IMG/VR virus record: IMGVR_UViG_3300046011_006569
Span: 1 to 46,175 of that record
Direction: 5' to 3' (one strand)
Origin: a virus
DNA length: 46,175 bases
Shown piece by piece: positions 12,608-18,922 of the stretch. The position numbers were made by a program, and so were the translations under genes. The notes beneath the pieces are model-generated. The model was given only the letters and a program-made list of their open reading frames with translations. It searched no databases and had not been told where the DNA came from. Position 1 is the first letter of the stretch. Each line of letters starts with the position of its first letter.

Positions 12608-14379
12608 TCCAGCTGCACCACGGAGACTGTCTAGACGTGCTCCGCACCATGCCAGACGCCAGCGTCGACGCCATCGTGACCGACCCTCCGTACGGCCTGC
12701 GCTTCATGGGGAAGAAGTGGGATTACGACGTGCCCACGACAGAGGTGTGGGCCGAGTGCCTGCGGGTGCTCAAGCCTGGCGGGCACCTGCTCGCGTTCGC
12801 AGGCACCAGGACGCAGCACCGGATGGCGGTGCGGATTGAGGATGCAGGGTTCGAGATTAGAGATCTGATCATGTATTGCTACGGGTCAGGATTTCCAAAA
12901 AGTACAGACATATCGCGGCGCATTGATTTAGAAGAGCAAAAAAGATGGCTTGACGTTTCCAAGGCGCTTGACAACTTGGAAACTGCGGCCATAATGGAAG
13001 CATGGAAAGACCACTCAAAAGCTGCGAGCACTGCGGGGCTCTCATTCGCAAAGAGCCCAACCGCAACTGGAATCAGTACGCCAAAAAGCGGTTTTGCTCC
13101 CGAGCCTGTTCTGCTGCAAGCCGATCAAGAAAGCAGCGATGCACTTGCGCTGGTTGCGGAGTTGAGTTTCAAAGAAGCCCATCTCACGTCCAAAGCGGAG
13201 ATCAATTCTGCTCCCATGCCTGCCGCCGCAAACGAATCACAAGACCCTGTGAAGTGTGCGGAACACTCACTGAAAAGATCCAATGCAATATCTACGAACG
13301 CTGGTATTGCTCAATGCGCTGTCAAGGAATGGCCAAGCGCAAGCATGGGGGGCAATCTCAAGGCCGTCGAAGCCCTGAGGATCTGGCTTGGAAGCAAGCC
13401 GTCATCAATGCAGGCAGTTACAAATGCGCTATGTGCGGTACTGACCGCCGACTTGAAGCACATCACGTTAAGCCAATCAAAGACTTTCCAGAGCTTCGAC
13501 ACGACACGTCAAACGGCTTGTGCGTCTGCCATCAGTGTCACTATTACGGAATCCATGGCGGAAAGCCTAATCTCATTCACGGTCGATACGCTAAGAAAAC
13601 AAGCGATTGACCGGGCGGCAGGAGCGGAGCGGGAAGTCACCGCCCCCGCCACCGACGCCGCTCGCCGATGGCAAGGCTGGGGCACCGCGCTCAAGCCCGC
13701 CCTGGAGCCGATCACCGTGGCCCGCAAGCCCCTGGAGGGCACCGTGGCCGCCAACGTGCTGCAGTGGGGAACTGGTGGGATCAACGTGGACGGGTGCAGA
13801 GTGGGCACCGACCTCATCACCCAGCACGGGCGAGGAGACAGCGCGAATATTGCTATGTCTGGGCGAAACTACGCTGAAGAAGCTGGGCGCAAGTGGACCG
13901 GTCGCTGGCCCGCCAACCTGATCCATGACGGCAGCGAGGAGGTGGTGGGGTTGTTTCCGCAGGGACGCAGTAGTGGTATATATTCTCCGACTGACCACTC
14001 TCAAGGCAAACGTGCAAAATGGGTAATAAACTTCGGCGGAATGGGGGTCCCCTCTGTTATGTATTCCGACAGCGGCAGCGCCGCCCGCTTCTTCTACACC
14101 GCAAAGGCCGATGCGACAGACCGAAACGATGGGCTCTCACCAGGCGAACGCAATAAGCACCCAACGGTCAAGCCGGTTGACCTGATGTGCTACTTGTGCC
14201 GACTCGTGACGCCGCCAGGTGGCATCGTGCTCGACCCATTCATGGGCAGTGGCAGCACCGGCAAGGCATGCGTGACTGAGGGGTTCAGCTTCATCGGAAT
14301 CGAGCGAGACGCCGACAGTTTCGCCACCGCGCAAGCGCGCGTGGTATCGCCGATGCCACTGTTCAAGGATGTGCTGTGA
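12604..14379 (+). CDS. DNA N6-adenine/N4-cytosine methyltransferase, beta class, with 228-codon in-frame insertion (591 aa)
   Basis: Methylates phage DNA, probably against host restriction. Motif order is DPPYGLRF (motif IV, residues about 22-29) first and FMGSGSTGKAC (motif I, near 545) last, which makes it beta class. Flanking family blocks are VWAECLRVLKPGGHLLAFAG, YGSGFPKSTDISRRID, AAGAEREVTAPATDAAR, RWQGWGTALKPALEPITVAR, KPLEGTVAANVLQWGTGGIN and HPTVKPVDLMCYLCRL. Residues 107-334 match no methyltransferase segment. They come from a lower-GC insert that also encodes an HNH protein in another frame. Without the insert the length would be about 363, as is usual. The start is ATG 12604; the frame upstream of it is shadow. 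Confidence 0.85.
   Translation: MIQLHHGDCLDVLRTMPDASVDAIVTDPPYGLRFMGKKWDYDVPTTEVWAECLRVLKPGGHLLAFAGTRTQHRMAVRIEDAGFEIRDLIMYCYGSGFPKSTDISRRIDLEEQKRWLDVSKALDNLETAAIMEAWKDHSKAASTAGLSFAKSPTATGISTPKSGFAPEPVLLQADQESSDALALVAELSFKEAHLTSKAEINSAPMPAAANESQDPVKCAEHSLKRSNAISTNAGIAQCAVKEWPSASMGGNLKAVEALRIWLGSKPSSMQAVTNALCAVLTADLKHITLSQSKTFQSFDTTRQTACASAISVTITESMAESLISFTVDTLRKQAIDRAAGAEREVTAPATDAARRWQGWGTALKPALEPITVARKPLEGTVAANVLQWGTGGINVDGCRVGTDLITQHGRGDSANIAMSGRNYAEEAGRKWTGRWPANLIHDGSEEVVGLFPQGRSSGIYSPTDHSQGKRAKWVINFGGMGVPSVMYSDSGSAARFFYTAKADATDRNDGLSPGERNKHPTVKPVDLMCYLCRLVTPPGGIVLDPFMGSGSTGKACVTEGFSFIGIERDADSFATAQARVVSPMPLFKDVL
12922..13605 (+). mobile_element. 684-bp HNH-encoding insertion within the methyltransferase gene
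   Basis: The methyltransferase block normally read as S-x-D-I-S-x-x-I-D followed directly by x-A-A-G-A-E-R-E-V is split here. ATTGA occurs at 12922-12926 and again at 13606-13610, both in the same codon phase (Ile-Asp). The 684 bp between repeat starts is exactly 228 codons, and the host frame has no stop across it. The insert is visibly lower in GC than its flanks. It carries the HNH gene in a different frame, whose TGA stop is part of the second ATTGA copy. Insertion by an HNH-driven mobile element is inferred. Confidence 0.65.
13002..13610 (+). CDS. Zinc-finger HNH endonuclease nested in the methyltransferase gene (202 aa)
   Basis: A putative homing-type endonuclease. Three treble-clef-like units occupy residues about 8-105: CEHCG...FCSRAC, CAGCG...FCSHAC, CEVCG...YCSMRC. 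The HNH domain follows: KCAMCGTDRRLEAHHVKPI with the His pair, then SNGLCVCHQCH with the Asn and final His and the second zinc pair. It is read in a different frame from the methyltransferase, and both frames stay open for about 600 bp. GGAAG lies only 1 nt before the ATG, so expression may be low. Domain pattern is clear; activity is inferred. Confidence 0.85.
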   Translation: MERPLKSCEHCGALIRKEPNRNWNQYAKKRFCSRACSAASRSRKQRCTCAGCGVEFQRSPSHVQSGDQFCSHACRRKRITRPCEVCGTLTEKIQCNIYERWYCSMRCQGMAKRKHGGQSQGRRSPEDLAWKQAVINAGSYKCAMCGTDRRLEAHHVKPIKDFPELRHDTSNGLCVCHQCHYYGIHGGKPNLIHGRYAKKTSD

Positions 14380-15194
14380 TGACCTACGCCGCACGCATTC
14401 TTGCCGACAGTCTCGCGCCGAGTGGCGTGCGGCTCACCACGTTTGAGGTCACGTTCCCGCGCTTCATCCTGGCCGAGTGGAACACGCACCGCATGCTCTC
14501 GCGCAACGCTGCGAGCTCGCGCGCCGTGCCAGTGCGCAAGCTGCTCGAGCAGGTCGAGACCGAGCCCTTCGTGCCCGAGTACTGGGGAGCCAACAGGCCA
14601 GGCATGCAGGCCACCGAGGAGCTACCCGAGCGCGACGCAGCAGACGCTCGCGCCACGTGGCTACAGGCTCGCGACGCAGCGTGCGACCACGCCCGAGTCT
14701 TGATGAGCCTCGGCGCGCACAAGCAGCTCGCAAACAGGCTGCTCGAGCCGTTCTTGTGGTGCACTGTCATCGTCAGCGCCACCACGTGGGACAACCTATT
14801 CACCCTGCGATGCCACGCCGACGCACAGCCAGAGTTCCGGCGCATCGCATGCATGATGCGCGACGAGCTTGGCACATCCACGCCACGAGCACTCGCCATC
14901 GGCGACTGGCACTTGCCGCTCGCGCCAGACGTCGACGAGCTGCAGGCCGAGGGCTACACCATCGACGAGCGCGCGCGCATCAGCGCCGCCAGGTGCGCTC
15001 GCGTGAGCTATCTTACCCACGATGGCAAGCGCGTGCCTGCCACCGACCTAGAGCTCGCGCGCAGGCTCCTCGAGGCTGGCCACATGAGCCCGTTCGAGCA
15101 CGTTGCGCAGCCCAGCAGCCAAGAGCACACGCGCAGCGGCAACTTCCACGGCTGGTATCAATACCGAAAGCGCCTCGAAAGCCGCGCTTTGTAA
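14379..15194 (+). CDS. thyX: FAD-dependent thymidylate synthase (271 aa)
   Basis: Makes dTMP from dUMP with methylene-tetrahydrofolate and flavin. The signature is THRMLSRNAASSRA: the H-R-x2-S-x-N-x2-S-x-R core of the ThyX motif, with Thr in place of the first Arg. Other blocks are LANRLLEPFLWCTVIVSATT, HADAQPEFRRIACMM, HMSPFEHVAQP, and the C-terminal GNFHGWYQYRK. ATG 14379 overlaps the methyltransferase stop. Works after Dut. It ends the continuous rightward operon, and a new promoter follows. Confidence 0.95.
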   Translation: MTYAARILADSLAPSGVRLTTFEVTFPRFILAEWNTHRMLSRNAASSRAVPVRKLLEQVETEPFVPEYWGANRPGMQATEELPERDAADARATWLQARDAACDHARVLMSLGAHKQLANRLLEPFLWCTVIVSATTWDNLFTLRCHADAQPEFRRIACMMRDELGTSTPRALAIGDWHLPLAPDVDELQAEGYTIDERARISAARCARVSYLTHDGKRVPATDLELARRLLEAGHMSPFEHVAQPSSQEHTRSGNFHGWYQYRKRLESRAL

Positions 15195-15220
15195 CAATCG
15201 ACATCGGGCGTGTAAAAAAG

Positions 15221-15253
15221 ACTTGCGCGCTGCGCTGGCTGCGCTATTGTCTC
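15221..15253 (+). promoter_or_regulatory. Type A promoter, first copy
   Basis: TTGCGC (15223-15228), 16 nt, TATTGT (15245-15250). The surrounding blocks ACTTGCGC and GGCTGCGCTATTGTCTC, 8 variable bases apart, recur exactly at 18052-18084. The shared box and spacing argue for a specific phage promoter. An A-rich stretch (TGTAAAAAAG) lies just upstream. The transcript would begin at about the leader hairpin. Confidence 0.65.
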
Positions 15254-15257
15254 CGTA

Positions 15258-15279
15258 CCGACACCCCACAGCGGGACGG
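15258..15279 (+). ncRNA. 5'-leader stem-loop, copy 1
   Basis: Outer helix CCG/CGG, 5' internal loop ACA, inner helix CCC/GGG, loop CACAGC, single 3' A. One of four leader hairpins with identical plan and covarying outer helix. Begins 7 nt after the -10 box, thus at or near the mRNA 5' end, and ends 4 nt before AAGGAGA. Confidence 0.6.
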
Positions 15280-15296
15280 CAACAAGGAGAGAACCA

Positions 15297-15515
15297 GTGA
15301 CCACGCGACAGAACTACATCGATTTCTGCCAGGAACATGGAACCGATCCGGTCGAGTACGAAAACCAAGTGCTTTCGATCGGCAGCGAATACTTGCCCGG
15401 GTGTGCGCGCCGTGTCCGCGACAGCGGAAAAGCGAGCGCTGCCTACTGGCGCTGGTTGACAGAGCAGCTGGCTTTGGAAATCATGGAAAACGAGTGCCGA
15501 CCCAGCTTTGATTGA
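15297..15515 (+). CDS. Hypothetical protein (72 aa)
   Basis: GTG start with AAGGAGA 6 nt upstream. MTTRQNYIDFCQEHGTDPVE... is acidic, soluble and probably helical, with aromatic residues in AAYWRWLTEQLALEIMENE. No recognised family. It is the only gene of its transcription unit before the next promoter, whose -35 overlaps its stop codon. Strong dedicated promoter and leader suggest high early expression, perhaps a host-directed protein. Confidence 0.65.
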   Translation: MTTRQNYIDFCQEHGTDPVEYENQVLSIGSEYLPGCARRVRDSGKASAAYWRWLTEQLALEIMENECRPSFD

Positions 15516-15540
15516 CACGACACATCACACGAGATACATC
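15512..15540 (+). promoter_or_regulatory. Type B promoter, first copy
   Basis: TTGACA (15512-15517), 17 nt, TACATC (15535-15540). The -35 contains the TGA stop of the upstream gene. TTGACACGA matches the operator arm near the XRE gene over eight bases (TTGACACG), so the repressor might also act here. Sequence from -35 through CACGACCA is nearly identical to the copy at 16157. Confidence 0.65.
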
Positions 15541-15547
15541 ACGACCA

Positions 15548-15569
15548 CGGACACCCCACAGCGGGACCG
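15548..15569 (+). ncRNA. 5'-leader stem-loop, copy 2
   Basis: Outer helix CGG/CCG (the reverse pairing of copy 1), then ACA, inner CCC/GGG, loop CACAGC, 3' A. Begins 7 nt after the -10. Two GGAG ribosome sites follow at 15572 and 15582. Confidence 0.6.
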
Positions 15570-15588
15570 ACAGGAGACCAAGGAGACC

Positions 15589-15780
15589 ATGACCATGATC
15601 ATCAGCATTCGAGCAAATCAACTGCGAGTAGGCGACAAGCTCGTCGCCATCGAGTACGTGTATAACGAGAAGATCACCAAGCTCACCACGCTGCCCAACG
15701 GCAGCGTCGAGATCATCATGGGCCGCGGGCGTCGCGTGCGCACCGTCGCCCCCACCACCGAGTGCGAGGTGTCGCGATGA
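15589..15780 (+). CDS. Hypothetical small beta-rich protein (63 aa)
   Basis: Start ATG 15589 (MTMIISIRANQLRVGDKLVA), with AAGGAG 3 nt upstream; ATG 15595 is possible. L-R-V-G-D-K-L followed by short strands suggests an SH3-like or beta-barrel domain. Basic end (IIMGRGRRVRTVAP) may contact nucleic acid. Function unknown. Coupled to the next gene by an ATGA overlap. Confidence 0.65.
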   Translation: MTMIISIRANQLRVGDKLVAIEYVYNEKITKLTTLPNGSVEIIMGRGRRVRTVAPTTECEVSR

Positions 15781-16160
15781 GCGCCGCCGCACTGCAGCCG
15801 AGCCCCGAGCTGTGGGCCGAGATGCGCCGCAGCAAGCAGCTGTTCTTCAGCGTCGGCTACCCCTATCACAGCACCTACCTTGCGCAGCCCGAGCGCGCGG
15901 GTTTCATGCTGTGGCGCAACGAGTGGGGCCAGCCGATGCTCGACATCGTCGGCCCGTGCAAGGGCAAGAGGCAGTGGCAAAAGACGGTCACCGAGGGCTG
16001 GCGGCAGGCCCTTGAGGTCATCCCCGCCGACCTCTTTGCATGGGGCCCGCTCTTGCGCGACTTCGGAGACTACGGCACCACCATGGCCTTGCACAAGCTC
16101 GGGCGCATCAGCGCGTGCGATACGCGCGTGGCCATCGCGGAGATGACGACGCGGGCTTGA
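15777..16160 (+). CDS. Hypothetical protein (127 aa)
   Basis: MSAAALQPSPELWAEMRRSK... Mixed alpha/beta, rich in aromatic residues, with no membrane segment and no catalytic motif I recognise. The C-terminal half (LLRDFGDYGTTMALHKLGRI) looks helical. Second gene of the type-B unit. Its stop lies inside the -35 of the next promoter. Confidence 0.65.
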   Translation: MSAAALQPSPELWAEMRRSKQLFFSVGYPYHSTYLAQPERAGFMLWRNEWGQPMLDIVGPCKGKRQWQKTVTEGWRQALEVIPADLFAWGPLLRDFGDYGTTMALHKLGRISACDTRVAIAEMTTRA

Positions 16161-16185
16161 CACGACCTTTCACGCGAGATACATC
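16157..16185 (+). promoter_or_regulatory. Type B promoter, second copy
   Basis: TTGACA (16157-16162), 17 nt, TACATC (16180-16185). CTTGACACGA is identical to the site at 2487 and to nine bases of the XRE/bet operator arm. As at 15512, the -35 holds the upstream stop codon. The downstream CACGACCA block is conserved too. Confidence 0.65.
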
Positions 16186-16193
16186 ACGACCAT

Positions 16194-16216
16194 GCCGACA
16201 CCCCACGAGGGACGGC
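16194..16216 (+). ncRNA. 5'-leader stem-loop, copy 3
   Basis: Outer helix GCCG/CGGC, ACA, inner CCC/GGG, loop CACGA, 3' A. The loop differs from copies 1 and 2 while the helices are kept. Starts 8 nt after the -10. A GGAG ribosome site follows at about 16223. Confidence 0.6.
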
Positions 16217-16231
16217 CACAACGGAGACACC

Positions 16232-16858
16232 ATGATCATCAACTGGTACCAAGCAGGACTTAGCAAAAAAGCATGGGATGGCAGCCATAACGACGTGGCC
16301 TTCGCGGGCCATGTCGACGCGAACCCGCAGCTTGTGTTCTGGCCCACGTGGCCAGAGCGAATCCGAGCACTGGGCGCGGTGCGCATCATCGACTGCGAGC
16401 GCATGCACGCGATCGCTCGAAACTGGACGGCAGTGGCGCAGCCCTCAGTCCGACCGATGTCGGACGACCAGTGCAGCCGCTACCACTTCGAGGGATGGGC
16501 GCTGTCTCGCCTCATCGCGTCCGAGCTCTGCGCCATCGAGGCCATCGAGAGGCGCGATGGCGAAGAGGCCGCGATGATCATCGAGGCGGCGCAAGCCTCG
16601 TCGTCGATGACCATTGAGCCCAACTCGTGGGCGCATCAGTCGGCGCACACGGCGATGGCATGGCAGTACGATGGCCCGCACGAGTGCGTCAAGCTCATGC
16701 TGGCTCGACGCGGATTCCGCGTGTGCTCGGCGTACGAGCACTCGGTCGAATACCCCGACAGGCGAGGCCAGACGTGGCTCGAGCCACGCCAGCCGCCACG
16801 AACGGACTGGCTCGCGGAGGCCAAGGCCTTCTGGCTGACGAAGCGAGGTGCGCTGTGA
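16232..16858 (+). CDS. Hypothetical protein, paralogue A (208 aa)
   Basis: MIINWYQAGLSKKAWDGSHN... Soluble, mixed fold, many Trp and His. The C-terminus P-P-R-T-D-W-L-A-E-A-K-A-F-W closely resembles that of the next gene (P-R-V-D-W-L-E-E-S-R-A-Y-W), so the two look like diverged tandem duplicates. Both have a central ...HxxMxxxxR/LG(F/Y) region. Function unknown. First gene of a four-gene unit. Confidence 0.65.
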   Translation: MIINWYQAGLSKKAWDGSHNDVAFAGHVDANPQLVFWPTWPERIRALGAVRIIDCERMHAIARNWTAVAQPSVRPMSDDQCSRYHFEGWALSRLIASELCAIEAIERRDGEEAAMIIEAAQASSSMTIEPNSWAHQSAHTAMAWQYDGPHECVKLMLARRGFRVCSAYEHSVEYPDRRGQTWLEPRQPPRTDWLAEAKAFWLTKRGAL

Positions 16859-17442
16859 GCGCCGTGTCCGTACGCTGGCGCAAGAGCGGCACGGTGGCCG
16901 CTTTCACGTCGCCCGGCGACCCATGGTGGTCGCTCGAGCGAGACTGGCACGTGCGCGCGCACCTGGCTGGGTGCGTCGCCATCCTCGACTATCAGGTCAT
17001 GGCCGCGGCTGGTGACCTGCCAGGCGCGACCTACAGCGGCGACACCATCACGTTTACCGGCGAGGCCCTAGCAGCGTTGCGCGCCTCGGAGCTGGCCGCC
17101 GTGGAGCGCCTTGAGCAGCAGGGCATGGCCGACGCGGAGCGGCTGTTTGCCGTGGCAAAGGCAAACGACTGGCGGCTGCCCGCGGAGGCGCCAATCACGA
17201 GCGCAAAGTACGACGGCGAAACGATCGTCCGCACGCGGCTCTACGTGCTCAGCCGCGACGCGGCGTGGCACCAGATGCACGACGCACTCGGCCTGTGTGT
17301 CGAGCGGTTGGGGTACCAGATCGGATGGCGCGACAGCTTCATGCCGTGCGCGACCGCACAGCTCGTGCCCCTCGAGGGGCCGCGCGTTGACTGGCTCGAG
17401 GAGAGCCGAGCCTACTGGCAATTGCAAGGAGTGGAGCCATGA
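16855..17442 (+). CDS. Hypothetical protein, paralogue B (195 aa)
   Basis: GTG 16855 overlaps the previous stop. Starts VSAVSVRWRKSGTVAAFTSP. Shares the D-W-L-x-E-x-x-A-x-W C-terminal signature with the gene before it, and ERLGYQIGWRDS aligns in place with RRGFRVCSAYEHS. N-terminal halves differ more. No recognised domain. Confidence 0.65.
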   Translation: MSAVSVRWRKSGTVAAFTSPGDPWWSLERDWHVRAHLAGCVAILDYQVMAAAGDLPGATYSGDTITFTGEALAALRASELAAVERLEQQGMADAERLFAVAKANDWRLPAEAPITSAKYDGETIVRTRLYVLSRDAAWHQMHDALGLCVERLGYQIGWRDSFMPCATAQLVPLEGPRVDWLEESRAYWQLQGVEP

Positions 17443-17723
17443 CCATCTCACGCAAAGCACTGGCTTCCATCCGCGCAGCGCTGCACCAGATCGGCGCCGC
17501 CATCCGAGACGAGGTACAGCAGGAGCGCTCCACGCTCATCGGCGCCGAGTACGTGCGTGGCGGCTGCGATGGCATCTGGACCGTCAAGCTCGACACGGGC
17601 AACACAGTGCAGCTGCGGTGCGGCGACCGCTATGCGTTCGTGGCGCGCTCCGAGCTCGACGGCCCGCTGTGGACCCGCCTCGACCGCGTCTACGGCACCA
17701 CGCCCACGCAGGGCGACGCGTGA
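17439..17723 (+). CDS. Hypothetical small protein (94 aa)
   Basis: N-terminal amphipathic helix (ISRKALASIRAALHQIGAAI) then a beta-rich part (GIWTVKLDTGNTVQLRCGDR, YAFVARSELDG). ATG 17439 overlaps the previous stop. The strand pattern suggests a small barrel. Function unknown. Confidence 0.6.
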   Translation: MTISRKALASIRAALHQIGAAIRDEVQQERSTLIGAEYVRGGCDGIWTVKLDTGNTVQLRCGDRYAFVARSELDGPLWTRLDRVYGTTPTQGDA

Positions 17724-17992
17724 CCACCGACTTCGACGTGCGGCTGCTCGAGCTGGTCGAGCAGCTGCGCGAGGGAGAAACCACCATGCGACGAGAGTAC
17801 AACCACAGCCCGCTCGGCCTGCTACCGAGCACGGGCAAGTCAACGATCAACATCCGCTACAGCCTGCCAGTGGAGCTCGTGGACTGGGTGCGCTCGGAGT
17901 CGCAGGCGCTAGGCATCAGCGCGAGCGAGTTTGTCGAGGCGCAGCTCGACACCGCGCGCGACAACTGGGACGACATCCACAGCGACGACTAG
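17720..17992 (+). CDS. Ribbon-helix-helix-like protein (90 aa)
   Basis: INIRYSLPVELVDWVRSESQ followed by ALGISASEFVEAQLD matches the ribbon-helix-helix layout (short basic strand, helix, G-I-S-x-S-E-F turn, helix). A DNA-binding autoregulator is plausible. GTG 17720 overlaps the previous stop. ATG 17786, with GGGAG before it, would give a shorter 68-aa protein that keeps the whole domain. A terminator follows. Confidence 0.6.
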   Translation: MTTDFDVRLLELVEQLREGETTMRREYNHSPLGLLPSTGKSTINIRYSLPVELVDWVRSESQALGISASEFVEAQLDTARDNWDDIHSDD

Positions 17993-18013
17993 TCAAGCGC
18001 AAAACGACGTCGC

Positions 18014-18051
18014 AAAAAAACGCACCTGCTTGCCATGGGTGCGTTTTTTTT
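18014..18051 (+). terminator. Rho-independent terminator
   Basis: A13-bp arm AAAAAAACGCACC pairs with GGTGCGTTTTTTT across a 12-nt loop and ends in a T8 tract. It ends the 16232-17992 unit. The A run on the left arm could let it act on the other strand as well. Confidence 0.9.
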
Positions 18052-18084
18052 ACTTGCGCATCTGCCAGGCTGCGCTATTGTCTC
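18052..18084 (+). promoter_or_regulatory. Type A promoter, second copy
   Basis: TTGCGC (18054-18059), 16 nt, TATTGT (18076-18081), with ACTTGCGC and GGCTGCGCTATTGTCTC identical to the copy at 15221. It follows directly on the T tract of the terminator, so this unit is insulated from the one upstream. Confidence 0.68.
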
Positions 18085-18095
18085 TCTCGTCAGCA

Positions 18096-18118
18096 GCGGA
18101 CACCCCGAGCGGGACCGC
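18096..18118 (+). ncRNA. 5'-leader stem-loop, copy 4
   Basis: Outer helix GCGG/CCGC, ACA, inner CCC/GGG, loop CGAGC, 3' A. Here the hairpin is 14 nt from the -10, slightly further than in the other copies. A CAGGAG ribosome site follows at about 18125. Confidence 0.6.
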
Positions 18119-18137
18119 GACAACCAGGAGACCGACG

Positions 18138-18554
18138 ATGGACAAGCTAAGCATTCGCAACCACGTGTATTCCACCGGCAGCTCGTACGCTCCGATCAAG
18201 AGCGTGACGCCGTGGCAACAGCGCCTTGCGCCCAGCGCCGGCAGCGCGTACCAGCCCGAGCCGCCGCGCGATGCGGTGCTCGAGATGATCGTAGTGATGG
18301 ACAACCCCGCGACCGGATATGGGGTTGAGTACGAGGTTCTGATCTGCGCAGACCTGATTCCTGCGCAAAACGGCGGCATGTGGGACCCCAGCTGGCCCGC
18401 CCACTTCGGCGAGGCCGAGGCATGGTACCACCGCGAGAACCGAGGTTGGAAGCGCCTCGAGCTCGACAGGCAGGGCGTGGCTCAGGTGGAGCGCGAGCTT
18501 GAGCGCGAGATGAGCTACATCGAGGTATACGGCCCGCGGGCCATGACTCGCTAG
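18138..18554 (+). CDS. Hypothetical protein (138 aa)
   Basis: MDKLSIRNHVYSTGSSYAPI... Polar N-terminal third, then LEMIVVMDNPATGYGVEYEV and a C-terminal helix RQGVAQVERELEREMSYIEV. No family recognised. It has its own terminator, promoter and leader hairpin, so it is made as a single-gene unit. It is the last rightward gene before the convergent late operon. Confidence 0.65.
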   Translation: MDKLSIRNHVYSTGSSYAPIKSVTPWQQRLAPSAGSAYQPEPPRDAVLEMIVVMDNPATGYGVEYEVLICADLIPAQNGGMWDPSWPAHFGEAEAWYHRENRGWKRLELDRQGVAQVERELEREMSYIEVYGPRAMTR

Positions 18555-18560
18555 GCCACA

Positions 18561-18603
18561 AAAGCACGAAGCGCCCAGGTCATGCCTGGGCGTTGTCGTT
18601 TTG
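18561..18603. terminator. Bidirectional terminator between convergent operons
   Basis: CGCCCAGG (18572-18579) pairs with CCTGGGCG (18585-18592) across a 5-nt loop. ACAAAA lies on the left and TTTTGT on the right, so both strands end in a T-rich run. It serves the 18138 gene rightward and the late operon leftward. Confidence 0.8.
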
Positions 18604-18634
18604 TGCAACGTGTAAGCTTAGCTTACCGGTTGGG

Positions 18635-18913
18635 TCAACTCCATTTTTCGCGGTCGCTCCAGTAGGCCGCGCTCAGCTTGCCCTTGGCGATGTTCTTGGC
18701 GTGCCGAGCCTTGAACGACTTGCGCCGCGCCTTGGCTGCCTCGCTCTCGCCCTCTCGAGGTGGCGAGCCCTTGGTGCCCTGCTCGCCGAACCTGATTAGC
18801 TTGATCACGTCGCCCTCTTTCGCGAGCACGGCGTGGCTCTTGGTCGGGTGATTGGGCGTGCGCTTGGGCTTGTTGTAGCCAGCGAAACGTTCTCCTCGGT
18901 ACTCAAGAGCCAT
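18635..18913 (-). CDS. Conserved small basic phage protein (92 aa)
   Basis: MALEYRGERFAGYNKPKRTP with many Lys/Arg and a C-terminal KARRKSFKARHAKNIAKGKL, then SAAYWSDREKW. I recall this N- and C-terminal pattern from small conserved virion-associated proteins of myoviruses with no known function. Probably binds DNA or nucleic-acid-rich structures. It is the last gene of the late operon before the terminator. Confidence 0.7.
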   Translation of the reverse strand: MALEYRGERFAGYNKPKRTPNHPTKSHAVLAKEGDVIKLIRFGEQGTKGSPPREGESEAAKARRKSFKARHAKNIAKGKLSAAYWSDREKWS

Positions 18914-18922
18914 GATGCCTCC

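Noticed and set aside
12922-13605. Intein in the methyltransferase
   Set aside because: No N-terminal Cys/Ser, no intein blocks and no C-terminal His-Asn at the boundary. The nuclease is encoded in a different frame, which an intein would not be.
12922-13605. Group I or II intron in the methyltransferase
   Set aside because: The insert is mostly coding, keeps the host frame open as a multiple of three, and leaves little room for a ribozyme core. Not formally excluded without RNA data.
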